A stretch of 64,000 nucleotides of DNA from Ophiura sarsii (Eukaryota > Echinodermata > Ophiuroidea > Amphilepidida > Ophiuridae). The position numbers were made by a program, and so were the translations under genes. This document shows, piece after piece, positions 32,797-44,832 of the stretch (the first letter of the stretch is position 1; each line of letters opens with the position of its first letter). A model generated the notes under the pieces. It saw only the letters and a program-made list of their open reading frames with translations. It searched no databases and had not been told where the DNA came from. The stretch is from NCBI GenBank assembly GCA_035610835.1, contig CM069447.1:57109048-57173047 (forward strand), read 5' to 3'.

Positions 32797-33348
32797 TTAA
32801 GCAATATTCATCCTTAAAGCTCTTGATGGTACATAATGAATGTTGGCTAAGTCATGTTTATTTTTTAAATATTTGTAACTTCATAACTAATATATTGTTT
32901 GTTTATTTGTAAATTCTTGTAAAGATGCAATTTCAATACTAAGGGTAAAAACACTTAATATGAATGATAGCAAAAAAGAGAGACAAATAAAGAGATCCAA
33001 CTAAGGAGGTAAATGATTGGTCGATCCTTAGCAACGAAGCAATTTACTTTTATGATCAAAGCTTAGAAATGAATAGAGATATGAATTAGAGATTTTGTGG
33101 ATCTTCAACAGTTTCTACTGAAGTGGTTGTTATTGCAGGTACTTTATTTTAAAATTCAATCATTCCGATATATTTTTTTTAATTTCAATACTTGTTTTTC
33201 AAATAAATAAATGATCATTATACGTGTTTATTTCTTATTTATTGAAATATAGTTGACCTTTCTCAATTTGTAAATAATTTTCTGTAAATAATATATAAGT
33301 TTGGAGAATGTGATTAATTATTTAAAATCGAATGGAGTCATTGCTACT

Positions 33349-33705
33349 CGGGGGGGGGGGGGGGGGGGGGCGTACTCACCCAAGACGGTATACGGGGCTG
33401 TGCCGCTCTAATGGGTAGCTTTTTGGGAACAAAATCCCTAAACATGGGGTATGATTTTTACAATTGGGTCTATTTTCGCGAAATTTGTGTCTATTTTCGC
33501 GAAATTTGTGCCTATTTTCTCGAAAATTTGCAAAAATTAGATCTATTTTCCCGATAATTTGCGAATATTAGGTCTAAAATGAAGCAAAACCCCTAAAAAT
33601 GGGTACCGATTTTTCCAAAATCACCCCTAAAAATGGGTATGGGTTTTGAATCGCCAGCGGCACACCCCCCGACCAAACCAAATCCGAGTACCCCCCCCCC
33701 CCGGG
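33349..33705. mobile_element. G-tract-capped element with 8-bp target duplication
   Basis: It begins with a G run (33350-33370) followed by CGTACTCACCCAAG and ends CCGAGTA then a C run and GGG. TTGCTACT flanks it on both sides (33341-33348, 33706-33713). The interior repeats phrases such as CTATTTTCGCGAAATTTGTG and CCCTAAAAATGGGTA. The termini are essentially homopolymer TIRs. The 8-bp duplication suggests hAT-type mobilisation. Confidence 0.8.
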
Positions 33706-33849
33706 TTGCTACTATTCAAACAAGAAATAAGTGGTTTTCGGCCAATACTAATAGTGTTTGAATACTTACAATGTGGTATAGGATAATGGAAGTACAACCT
33801 AGTGGTTTGAAATGTTGTTTTTAATAATTCAGTCAAGGGCCTCTTAAGT

Positions 33850-36100
33850 GAAATATATATTATTTTACTTTGTGATTTGCAATTATTGCCTATACCAGAT
33901 ACAGTATACTAACGTTTAGCTTCAGCGACCTAAACGCCAATCGGCTATTTCCCCATCCATATTCGACTTGAATAAGGGCGTACAACACTAAATCCGCACT
34001 CCTCTTTTTGTGTAATGGTAGTAAGTTCCGGCAAAAACAAATTCAATTCAATGTATGAATCTTTTTTGTTCAACCAATACACTTTTGAATTTTTATATTA
34101 TTTTGGTTATGTAACGTCATTACTATAAACACAATGGGCCGTATTCTCGTATTTAAACAAAATAAATAATTACGCGCGACCTCTCTCGAGACGAGACTTG
34201 TGGAGTTTTACATCAGGTGTTGTTGAACACATCGTTTAAAAGATAAACTCGCGTTTAATTTAGACACGAGTTTAGTTAGTTATGTACGAGAGTACAATAG
34301 GATTCAACCACTGACTGAAATCTGTCAATATTTGGCTGGATATGTAATACATGTAGGTTGAAATAGGGATCGATGTATACATTTGTGTATATCTCGGCAA
34401 TACAAGCATAGCAAAAGATAATACTTGGTACATAGTTATAAAACAATAATCTCTTTTGACACGCTTTTTTAAGATCTGAATTCCTTGATACAAACAAGAT
34501 GTGACGATAATTCACTTTTATTAAGCAAAATCCGCAACACTAAACCATGGAAAACAACAAATGATAAAGAACAATGGAGGGAATATAATTGAGTTAATTG
34601 TTTTGTGATGTAAAGCAATATAGTGGGGATTCAAAAGGAGCTGATAATGAAATGTTCTCAAACCATTGAAATTATGTGACGATTACTAATTTAACAATAC
34701 ACTAGCTCTAAAGATAGCAGTAATAAGAAAGGTTGTGTCAGCCATCTTTGATTGATACATCCATGTATGTCTCCATTTTGATTATCTGGTATTTGATTAA
34801 GTTCCAATAATCAGTTAATTATCATATTAACTCTCCCAAACTGGTCCATTTCTTGGCTATTTCGAGATGTTTTGACTTTCCGCTAATAGTGATTCACTGA
34901 CTAGGCATGTTCCAATTATAACGGGCTGTTTGAAATACTAATATTTGTATATATACTGTTTGTTGAACTGCTTCTCCTTAACTTTTCCTCTTATACTACA
35001 TATCTCAAATTTCACAAGGATTAAAGTTATTGTCTTAGATATCGTAATTATACAACATAGAACCTTATTATCACGTGTTTCACACAAACAATTCACATTT
35101 CCCACCAAATAAATGATTTGGCAGTGTCTAAGGTGTAGATCATAATTTAAGCTATTGCTATGACGTCAAAGTTCATACTTAGAATTCCAAAAGTGTATTT
35201 TTTGAAAGACTAAAGTTCATAGTTTGTATTGATCACACTATCTCACAATATAATCATTCATGCGTTTCATAACAAGATTATTTTCATACATATTGACCAA
35301 TTACAACCCTCGTATATGGCCGTGTGTTTTGAACTCGCCACCCTTACCGTTGCATGTCCAGATTTTTACATTTTACACCATCTGAGATTCGAATTAGCTT
35401 ATCGCAATAACTATTTGTTCTACCCCATATAAAGTATATATTTTCTGAACGGTAATCTCACAAGAAATCCAAATATGCTATTGGAATTTAGATAAGACCT
35501 AATGGTAACATGTTGTGATTAAGAATGTTCAAAAAATATCGATTTTTTTTCTTCATATTTTGATTTAAGCTCAATAATAATTTAATACCTATCCCAATCA
35601 TAATTTTACTGTGCATATTTAAGTTCCTCATGCAATTACCCATCAGAACATAATAGTTGTTAATGGTAAACGTGTTGAAATATACTATATCGAGAAGTAA
35701 ATGAGCACAAACGTTTAAATTTCATAATGATTAGAGTTTACAAGTATATTATTTTTGGTATGCACCCTATCCTGATTTAAACGGCATTTTTGAATTCCCC
35801 TATTTGAGAGCTTTCCAAAAATGTATAATTTTGCTATCATCGGTTAAATATTTCTTTTGTTATAGTCATGTATGTAAAACCGATGAATTAGGGCAAGTTC
35901 ACTGTCTAGCGAATAGGGAAATAGCCAAGGACAACGCAATCGATTCATGATTACAATTGTTGCACAATAGTTGTCACATTTGTTGAAACAGAATCTTATA
36001 GAATATAAAATAATCTATAAAATGAGAGCAAAATCATGTTTGTACCATACAGGAATGAGGAGTTATAGTAAATTGAACGTAGAATTGGGAACATTTTCTA
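33850..36100. other. No gene recognised; AT-rich
   Basis: No exon or element ends are recognised. About 34215-34275 resembles 52735-52800 (AAAGATAAAC.CGCGTTTAA), another hint of segmental duplication. Confidence 0.35.
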
Positions 36101-36120
36101 TATTACCCATAGAGATTGCA

Positions 36121-36176
36121 CATAGCGCCGCCGCCACCGCCGCCACCGCCACCGCCGCCGCCGCCACCGCCACTGA
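36121..36176. repeat. GCC/ACC trinucleotide repeat
   Basis: About eighteen GCC or ACC triplets in a row. The long alanine/threonine frame through it is a by-product. Confidence 0.9.
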
Positions 36177-36592
36177 CTTTCACAACATAATCAATCATAT
36201 CTCAGCCAAACATTTATAGAAATACCTGATTTATTAACACAATGTAGTTAGATAAATAGGCTTTCACATGACACCTCAACCATAGCTCTACCACATTTAG
36301 TTGTTGAGTTAATAGAGAGAGATGGATGATTCGTCACCAAAATGCAACGCCACCACCCTTTTTGGGTGGTGAGTTCAAAACATATGGCCATTATAATTAA
36401 TTACAAATTGATTTCAGGCACGGTCATTTCAAAGTGCAGGTGATGTATCGCATGTTTGAATAAGGGATCTTGCACGGTTGTTATAGTAACGCCAAATATA
36501 TTTCTTTCTTATTGCGAGAGACTAATTGTTAGGAACCTGACAGAACAACTGCGCTCATAATTTCTACTAAATATCCTTCGTTTACCCAGGAT

Positions 36593-36626
36593 CAGTAGCG
36601 TAGCGAGTGGGGGGCGGGGGTGGCAG

Positions 36627-36659
<33 letters not shown>

Positions 36660-36817
36660 GCCCCCGGACGGGGAAAAATTGGCAAAATGGGGACGAAAAA
36701 GGCGGAAAATCATGTTAAATCAGCCGTTTTTTGACCTGGTTTCTTTGAAATAGGGACCGTTATGGGGATCTATGGGGATCTTGCCCCCTCGGAGTGGCTG
36801 GGCTGGCTACGCGGCTG
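36593..36817. mobile_element. hAT-type MITE with poly-C interior
   Basis: CAGTAGCGTAGCGAGTGG on the left and CTGGCTACGCGGCTG on the right form imperfect TIRs. CCCAGGAT flanks it at 36585-36592 and 36818-36825, an exact 8-bp target duplication. The interior has a C tract of over 30 bases and GGGGA-rich sequence. Confidence 0.88.
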
Positions 36818-36829
36818 CCCAGGATATTC

Positions 36830-37536
36830 ATTTGACCAAAAGGGTGTTTTTTTGTTGTTTCTGTTTTGGCTAAAGGACCAGCGAATTTGCCTTAATATTT
36901 GTGAGATACTTTGAAAATTAAATAAATAAATAAATAAAATATAATAATAGCGTACTATCTGTTATGTTATCGTGCTCGATTTGTTTGCGCCCGCTTTGGA
37001 CACCAACTCCCCCGCTCTCAATTTTCCTACTCGATACAACCCCTTCCCCGCTCTCGCATTTCTGTCGAAGCGGCACATTTCCCAGACATTTTTATGAAGC
37101 CCCCCAAATCACGACCGAATGAGAGGTACGGTTGCCCGTACAACAGAGGTTTTTCGTCACTGAAAGCACCCCAATTTACTAGTCTTTTTTTGCAAAATAA
37201 TTAAAACTTTATTATCAACTAAATATTAAGTTTCAAGTTGATAATAACAAAAACAGTTTTCAAGGTTTAACCAACATCCTGCGTACTGTATACCTGATCT
37301 TTGATGGGTTATATAGTAATAGTACGATATTTTACGATTTATTTGAACATGTTAGAGTTGGGTAGACGAAGATAATCACTCATTGAATCATGGAATCGAT
37401 TTACTGTCTGATTAACCGATGGTGAAGTCTTTTAAGTTTTTAAAACAAACTTAGACTATGATTGAGCTTTTCGCTGAATATGGACATTTGGAAAAATAAG
37501 CTGTATGAAAAAATCCCAGTATGACACCTCCATTAA
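36830..37536. other. No gene recognised
   Basis: Contains an AAAT microsatellite (about 36918-36938) and the third anchor of the duplicated segment. No coding sequence is seen. Confidence 0.4.
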
Positions 37537-38345
37537 GGCCCTGTCACACCTTATAGCGTATCGCCTGAACGTGGCCTGAACGTATGCCGACGTATTCCAA
37601 AAATAGCTCGAAAATTGTCAGAGTCCAAGAACGTCCAAGAAAGTCCAACTTCCCAACGAATTGCGTAGGAAAAGTCGACATCGGTGATGGAATGGACGTA
37701 TCCATAGCGTATCCATAGCGTATTAAACGTATACAAAGCGTATGACTAACGTATTGATAGCGTATCACTAACTTATAACAAACTTATGACAGCGTATCAC
37801 AGCGATGCGATCGGCGAGCGTATGACCAACGTATGCTTAACGTATTCGAAGCGTATGTCTGCCGTGTTCGACGTATCCTCAGCGTATCCTCGGCGTACAA
37901 CGAACACGTGACTTATGCCGCTGCAGATATTTAGTTTCGTACACGACGGGACAAGTGTTGCCAGTTCAAGTAAACGCAGCCTAGATGATAACTATTAAAA
38001 TATCTAGAAGGGTTAATCTATAGGTCCAACCTGTAACTTACGACGAGTAACGTACCTCTAACGTATGTCAGCGTATGTCAACGTATGTCTAACGTATGTC
38101 AGCGTTTGTAAACGTATGTCTAACGTACCACGAACCTATCAGGAACTTATGCAGAACGTAAGTTAAGCACACGTTGAGTACGTCGAGAAATTTTGACAAC
38201 GTATCACAGCGTGCTCTTAACGTAAACGACATATCCCCAACTTATCCCTAACTTGTATCAGCGTACACCAACGTACGCCAACGTATTTTTCGATATTTCG
38301 CATACGTTGTCATACGTTCAGGCGATACGCCATGGTGTGACAGGG
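37537..38345. mobile_element. CGTA-rich TIR element, unit A
   Basis: The left end GGCCCTGTCACACC continues TTATAGCGTATCGCCTGAAC. The right end reads TTCAGGCGATACGCCATGG then TGTGACAGGG. The ends are therefore extended inverted repeats. The interior is built almost entirely from short variants of AACGTATGTC, AGCGTATCAC and AACGTAC. TTAA precedes the left end. No open frame of interest. Its right half is repeated in unit B. Confidence 0.85.
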
Positions 38346-39116
38346 CTACCGTACAGCTAGCGTATGTACCGTACAGTTAGCGAGCATTCGGCGTTTTGGG
38401 AACTTATGGAGGGTTTGAGTAAATAAATGGGTCCCTTGAGTATCTCATCCTCACTTCTTCATGGTCTGTCGTGCTGAACACATCAACCCATCATCATACG
38501 CTACGAATACGCTACGCTACGTTAAGTATATGTTAAGCATACGTTAGTCATACGCTCGCATACGCTCGCATACGTTCAATACGCTATGGATACGCTATGG
38601 ATACGTGACAGGGCCTTACACGATCGCCCGGCATAAGGTGCATACGTGAGAATACGTCGAAACTCGTTAGAAATACGTCAGGCATATGTTAGACATACGG
38701 CACACACATACGTTATCAACTCGTTATCACTACGTTGGCTGTACGTTTCCCCGTCAGCCTACGTTCATCAATGTATACCAAACTGACGAGTAACGTACGA
38801 GTAACGTACCACTAACGTATGTCAGCGTATGTCAACGTATATTTAACGTACCACAAACTTACCGGGAACTTATGCAGAACGTATTATGCACACGTTGAGT
38901 ACGTCGAGAAATTTTGAGCATGCTCAATATTTTTTTCGCGGGCTCGACGTGTTCCAAATTGTCACAGCGTATCACAGCGTGCTCTTAACGTAAACGACGT
39001 ATCCCCAACGTACCCTTAACTTATATCAGCGTACACCAACGTACACCAACGTATTATTTCGATATTTGGCATACGTTGGCATACGTTGAGGCGATACGTT
39101 ATGGTGTGACAGGGCC
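38346..39116. mobile_element. CGTA-rich TIR element, spacer and unit B
   Basis: After a spacer with inverted-orientation words (CATACGTTAGTCATACGCTC), a terminus-like GACAGGGCC occurs at 38607-38615. The sequence from 38785 to 39116 then repeats 38040-38345 (AACGTACCACTAACGTATG, GCACACGTTGAGTACGTCGA, CAGCGTGCTCTTAACGTAAA) and ends GGTGTGACAGGGCC followed by TTTA. The composite 37537-39116 therefore has matching outer ends and may be one element with an internal duplication, or two elements side by side. Confidence 0.75.
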
Positions 39117-39635
39117 TTTAGCCAGTCCGTAAGATCGAATAAAAATTACGATTTTTTAAATTCGTGTTTGCCATTTTGTTTTTACAGTATACAATGTCCT
39201 GACTATAGGGCGATAAGTGTTTTTGGTTGCGGTGAATCTCTATGAGATAAAGTGAATTGTAAAACTTGTGAATCTGGTAGGTTTTTTTAAAATTATTTGT
39301 TTTATTAAAATTTTTGGTTTGCAACATATTACATCAAAATACATATTAAAGGCCCTGTCACACATACGGCGATCAGACCAGCGACTGAACTGCGCTCAAA
39401 AATATGTATAATACGCAGTGAGAGCGCGGAAAACTGTCCGAAATTGTCCATTTTTAAATCAAGGTCGCTAAAACCCTTTCACATTCTGCTGCGATCAGGC
39501 CGGCGATTAGATTACGCTTAAAATTTATAAAAACTCCAAGCTAAACGCATCAAGATCTCTACGAACCCCTTGGTGACGCAGTGAGAACTGGCTGGGACGT
39601 GAGACGGTCGTGAGAGCGTCCCCATGGTCGCCCTT

Positions 39636-39697
39636 AAGCGCCAGTGTACTACGCTTGTTTTGTGCATGCTCAAAACAAGCGTAGTACACTGGCGCTT
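39636..39697. repeat. Perfect 27-bp-arm hairpin
   Basis: AAGCGCCAGTGTACTACGCT and the next seven bases (TGTTTTG) are followed by an 8-base loop (TGCATGCT, itself containing GCATGC) and then the exact reverse complement. With no mismatches in 27 bp it is recent or constrained. It lies within the left part of the TIR element 39351-41880. Confidence 0.95.
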
Positions 39698-39729
39698 TTA
39701 GAGCGCTGTCCTGTCATGTCATCCTGTAG

Positions 39730-40917
39730 TTGTTCACTCGTCAAACTCCAAGCGCATACTGATCATGCTTTAGACAAAGACATGCATGGATGGAGTACAT
39801 TCACTTGGATTATTAGTTTAACAGGTGTTTGGTATTGTACTTGGGGCAATGATTTGAATAATATTAACCTGTTTTGACAAATTGAATATCAAAACTTCAT
39901 TAATAATACGAGGGTCATTCAATGAGTTATACCTCCTCATTCATAACATCGTTACTATGAATGGCAGCTGCCTCATGACTTTTGTCATGAGTATAATCAT
40001 AGCTACACATTTATAGTAAATGATAATTGGTATTTCTCTCACTTATATAATGATGCGATCTAAACCAGAGAGAGATTTTGGACAACAGACACGGAAAATT
40101 ATCCTAAAGATAAATATGTGTTTTTTTCTGTTTTTTTCTGAATATAATATTGTATTATCATGTATAAATCAGATTGTAGGCAATATTAACCTTTGTAGGC
40201 TTGCAAATAGTATAATATCAACTCAAGCCAAGTCAAGTCATAGTGAAGAGCAAATATGACTTTTGCAGCGGTTCTCTGTGGTAGGGTTAAAACTAATGGC
40301 TGTCCTGGTCTGGTTCTGCCTTATTAGAGGGAATCCCCCATACTATTATAATATACATAGGGTACATCAATTAATGTTATTGTTTATAGTCTGTTCAAGA
40401 GATATCTGTAATTTAGAACGGTTATAATCTACCGATTAGAATTGGCCAAAAGTAGCTCTCGTGAAACATTTGGCTGTTTTTTAATCGTTTCCGTCGCACT
40501 ACTTGGACCTTTGGTTTGTACTGCATCCTCAGAAAAGTACAACCAGTACTCAGACCAATCTGCCATGAATTTGTAGCTGAGATTCAAAATTGTGGAATAT
40601 GTAATACAACTGGCTTATACAATAGCAAAGTTATGAGGTATGGGGTAGAACTTATTGAATGACCCTATCATTTTAATATATTCAGATTCAACAATGTTAT
40701 TGATGCACCTGTTCAATATTCCCGCCAATTGACACTCTACTATTCTACTCTACCATGGCTACAAAAGTGGCATTATCGCATTACGCTAAGCTAGGATAAT
40801 ACTCTCTAAATAGGATTTACATAACAATCAATGTATAGGCAATGTGATTAGAGATTAGACCTTTAAACATGGGTCATTGTTATTCCTTCTGTAGAGCTAC
40901 TAGCTACAAGGAGTGTA
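39730..40917. other. No gene recognised
   Basis: AT-rich filler of the large TIR element. Two ends of a possible old insertion are suggested by GAGGGTCATTCAATGAGTTAT (about 39910) and GAACTTATTGAATGACCCTA (about 40648), which are inverted relative to each other. Confidence 0.45.
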
Positions 40918-41533
40918 CAGTCCTCAAAATAAGTAACTGACCAGGTAATGCATTAATATGCTCTCAACTTCAACACAATAATAGCTCTTACGTAAAAGTA
41001 TTCAATTATAAAGTGGTATGGACATTTCTTTCCTTTAATTTGTGATATTACACGTGAAGATTGAATGAATATGTTAATATTCATTAAATCTTCACGTTTT
41101 GTTATTTGCCTATAGCCAAAACAAAGTCCGTTTTTCATTTTAACATTTTGTTCGCCTACACGCAGCCTCGGACTACATGTAGCAACAGGCAGATTATTGA
41201 TTAACTGGTAGCGACAACTCATGGGTCGATAGTAATAAGATGAGGGTTTGGGATGCTTCAATTGATCAATGCAGCCCATACACATACCTGTCACACTGTC
41301 CCGCGTGTTCAAATCCCAAGTGTGAAAATGTAAACTGCACTTTGTTCAATCCTTCACAATGTTGCGTTCTTAATTATTAACCGACAGTCGTGAACAATAT
41401 CTCTCGAATTAAAGAGAAGTAATTTATTTTCTTTACTAGGCCTACTTCATAATTTAATATGTTTACGTAGAAGCTATAGTGTTGGAGTTAAGACTATATC
41501 TATAACCTAGGCAGTTACTTATTTTGAGGACTG
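40918..41533. mobile_element. Complete Tc1/mariner-type MITE, 616 bp
   Basis: The ends CAGTCCTCAAAATAAGTAAC and its inverse are perfect over about 22 bp and extend imperfectly to about 100 bp. TA is duplicated at 40916-40917 and 41534-41535. It is the best preserved of a family with fragments at 28930, 29530 and 32328. It also contains a local hairpin, CGTGAAGATT...AATCTTCACG, at about 41053-41099. No transposase. Confidence 0.9.
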
Positions 41534-41904
41534 TATAATTTCTACTATTTCAATGTTTGAATTTAATACCATTCGTGCACTCGCTCTGTACTCTCCGTGC
41601 TGACGCAGAGAACGTTATGAAAACGTGTTGAGAAGGTGTAGTAACGCAGACAGCGACTTACAAGCGCAATACAAGCGCTGGCTTGATCGCAGCAGAGCGT
41701 AAACAAGCGCGGCGCTATGTATGGCGCTCATGGGCGATCATGGGAACCCTACACCGCTCTAGATGGTGTCCACTGCGTTCACAATCGGTTCTCGGTGCCC
41801 TTAATGCGTTTTGCATGGCGTGTTGATCCTTTTTTCAGCGCAACGAGAGCGCAAGGCATGATCGCCGTATGTGTGACAGGGGTATTAGCTAACTTAAAAG
41901 ATAC

Positions 41905-43025
41905 CTATACATACATACATACATACAATAAGCTTTTATATACCGCCATTTCATTTAGATCACAGCGGTTTGTGATGATACAAAGAACATATACAACCTA
42001 GCAAAGTAAACAACATGATAAAAACAAAACATTATATATACAAAGAGCAATATCAATAAGTAAATAGGTGAGTTTTCACTTGTTTTTTGAAAACATTCAC
42101 AGAGACCGCAGAACGAAGAGTACGTGGGACATTGTTCCAGAGAGTATGCGCTGCAAAAAAAGAATGAACTGTCAGCAGCAGATTTAAGGTTTCTGGCAAA
42201 AATTCTGTGCTGCTGTAGCCGAGTAGAGTCTGTTGAAGAGCGAAGGCCAGCACGTGCAGGAGTATACAGAGACAGCGTTGAAGCAAGATATGATGGAGCA
42301 ATGTCATTAATACACTTAAACACGATGAGAAGTATTTTGAAATGAATCCGTTCCTTGATTGGTAGCCAGTGCAGTTCTTTTAAGTATGGTGTTGCATGAT
42401 CATGTTTTTTTGCACAAAATATAAGTTTGGCAGCCCAGTTCTGTAAGCGTTGAAGCCGACTTAGATTATTCTGAGTGATACCGAGGAATAGAGCATTGCC
42501 ATAGTCGAGACGAGAAAGCACTAAAGATCTTATGATATGATTACATGTGTCCGTGTCGAGAAAACGCCGAATGCGAGAAATATTGCGAAGTTGAAATGAG
42601 AGTGCTTTGCACAGTCCAGTTACGTGTGGAGACATAGTCATTTGGCTGTCGAATATGATGCCCAAGTTGCGGACATTATCAGATGGTGCAATGAAATCAG
42701 TTCCAATTTGCAAGTGCACAGGAGCCAGCTTTTGTTTGTTATGAGATGAAGTGGCAATGAAGAACTCTGTTTTTGAGTCATTCAACTTGAGCATGTTATT
42801 AGTCATCCACAGTTTGATTTCAGTAATACAGGCAGAGAGTTTGGATAGAGCACATTGGATGGAATCTTGATCAGCAGGATTGAAGTTGAGGAAGAGTTGA
42901 ATGTCATCAGCGTACATGTGGTAAAATATATTATGTTTCCTTATGATACGGCCTATAGGTATTGTGTATATCTTAAAAGAGCCGGGTCCAACAATCGACC
43001 CCTGTGGAAGTCCATATAATGATAT
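41905..43025 (-). pseudogene. LINE reverse transcriptase C-terminal half (L2/CR1-like), 5' truncated
   Basis: On the minus strand the sequence enters at GLPQGSIVGPGSF (about 43015-42975) and reaches the catalytic motif MYADDIQLFLNF at 42917. It continues through WMTNNMLKLNDSKTEF, NLGIIFDSQMTMSPHV, SRLDYGNALFLG, LQRLQNWAAKLIF, LHWLPIKERIHFKILLIVFK and DIAPSYLASTLSLYTP, all standard L2/CR1-type landmarks. Near 42180 one frameshift occurs, after which ending words WNNVPRTLRSAVSVNVFKK appear in another frame and stop at about 42054. The 3' tail has GCGGTATATAAAAGCTT and a TGTA microsatellite at about 41908-41930. About 290 codons are uninterrupted, so the copy is young. Confidence 0.92.
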
Positions 43026-43089
43026 ATTACAAATTTATATTAACACTAAAGACGATTAGGTACATTTAACCATTGAAAAAAAGCAAGAC

Positions 43090-43395
43090 AAAACAAGACA
43101 ATACATGATATGACCCGGCACGACACAACACGACACGGCATGACATGGCATGTCACGGCATGTCACGGCATGGCACTACATGACATGACATGACATGACA
43201 TGACACGACATGCAACATCATGGCCTGACATGACACCACACAACATGCCACGACAAGACATGCCACGACTTGACACGCCACGACATGACATGCCACGATA
43301 TGACCCGCCACAACATGACCTACAACGACAAGACAAGACAAGACAAGACAAGACAAGACAAGATACGACAAGACACGACAAGACAAGACAAAAAT
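43090..43395. repeat. Pentameric satellite (ACATG/ACACG/ACAAG)
   Basis: Almost every five bases read GACAT, GACAC, CACGG or AGACA, ending in a pure run of ACAAG units (about 43328-43390). Open frames in several phases on both strands come from the repeat, not from genes. Confidence 0.9.
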
Positions 43396-44299
43396 GGGAC
43401 AGAGATAGTTTCTTACATCACTTGTTTAGAATGGTACATGTATACACTTTAACATGAGTACTTTCAATGTACAATCATTATCTTATATTATTGATATTTA
43501 GAAGTACAATTTCATCATTAAATAAATCCTTTCCATTTGTTTTCAAAATTGATCACTTGAATTGTTTGTAGAAATGGTTTTTTTCATCTTTGATCTTTGA
43601 GTCAATGATACTTTTTAATAACTTAATATCAGGTTTACTTTTGGTAGACCTATTTTGAAACAAATAATACTTAGTACAGTATAACACATAATTAATCACT
43701 ACATATTTTGAGTGGTTCAAAAAACCTAAAAAGACATCCTTACAATCAACTTGTATGATGATTTTTAGTGTATCATTTATCCATAATGCAACATTTTTCC
43801 AAAAACTATTTATTATAGGGCATAGCCAAAATATATGTTCAATCTGGTAGTTACATATACTAGATTATCACCGACGGGAAGAAAAATCTATCGAGAATAA
43901 AACGAGTTTAAATCGCAAAAATGGGCCAAATTTGTTCACGTGGGCGTAGTTTTATCACTACAAAATGACGTCATGGGTGTGTTCAGGTCAATTGAACCTA
44001 ACATAGAGCATCTGGAATCGAGATTTAACCAAATTATGATTATTCAAAGATCAACTGGGCACGTCATCGGCGTGATTGACAGCAGCTACAATAACGTATT
44101 GTCAAAAATGGCGGCCTCCACGAAGGCGCTGCATGAATTTATTTATTTTTTTATTCGATCTTACTGACTGTTAGCAGGGACTTACCGTATAAAATAAAGT
44201 TAATATTTGCACACACTCCATTTCCATGGGAAATAACAGTATTTTATTGGCCTTAAGGAAAGGGAGCTAATTTGAAAATCCAAACAAAACTAGTCATCT
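43396..44299. other. No gene recognised; CRE, E-box and YY1-like words
   Basis: Between 43937 and 44116 there are CACGTG (43937-43942), a perfect CRE TGACGTCA (43966-43973) and AAAATGGCGGCC (44105-44116, YY1-like), the kind of cluster seen at broadly active promoters. A 75-codon plus-strand frame (43940-44167) spans it without a recognised domain. Confidence 0.35.
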
Positions 44300-44832
44300 G
44301 CATAATATTTTTAAATATGGTGACGTTATCCAATGAACTACTTTATTTATCAAAGCTTTAAAATATATAGAAATAAGAAACAAATATATTTTGGGTCTTC
44401 AACCGTTTCGTTTCTACTCTTAGAAAATTTCGAAAAGTGATGCGTTAATAAATACATTGATAACTATACGTTTCTATTTTATGTGTGTTGAAATATCGTT
44501 GTCCTTTCTCAATGTATAAATAATTATCCGAAAATAATCTATACTTTTAGATCCTGTAATTAAGTATTGAATATAGAACACGATATCTCATCAACTATTT
44601 TCCAGCCAGAAATAAGTGGTTTTATTATAATTTTGTTAATTGCGTCTGAGTCGAATACCTTCGATCTTATTAGGCTAATGGAAGTCTAACCTCGCAGTAG
44701 CTTGACTTGATGATTAATTGAATAATTGATGAACGCATCTTAGAGGTCCACTACCTTAACTAATCTACGCATGGAAGAACAATAATCTTATAGTCAGAAA
44801 ATGGGGCTTGACTTGATGATTAATTTAATATA

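Larger units (their letters stand above)
33000..37520. repeat. Old duplicated segment, copy 1 (paired with 44300-50130)
   Basis: Three collinear anchors are shared: 33060-33830 with 44340-44700 (CTTTCTCAAT.TGTAAATAAT, AGAAATAAGTGGTTTT); 36415-36560 with 47010-47200 (TTGCACGGTTGTTAT.GTAACGCCA); 37350-37480 with 49960-50125 (GGGTAGACGA.G.TTATCA, ATGATTGAGCTTTT-type). Spacing differs because each copy has collected different mobile elements. No gene is recognised inside. A CRE-like TGACGTCA lies at 35161. Confidence 0.65.
39351..41880. mobile_element. Related TIR element with GCGATC/GCGCTC interior, interrupted
   Basis: It begins GGCCCTGTCACACATACGG and then CGATCA; it ends TGATCGCCGTATGTGTGACA followed by GGG. 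That is an inverted pair of about 24 bp sharing the first 13 bases with the CGTA-rich element. Both terminal portions (39351-39720 and 41590-41880) are rich in GCGATC, GCGCTC and AAGCGC words. A complete Tc1/mariner-type element (40918-41533) is inserted in it. No transposase is recognised. Confidence 0.75.

Noticed and set aside
43153..43457. Overlapping long frames on both strands rich in Met/Ser/Cys or Arg/His/Asp
   Set aside because: Produced by the pentameric ACATG/ACAAG satellite.
44160..44230. A second copy of the candidate exon's end (TTTTATACG then GTAAGTCCC on the minus strand)
   Set aside because: Only the donor and about ten bases before it resemble 50198-50210; the upstream sequence is unrelated, so I treat it as chance.
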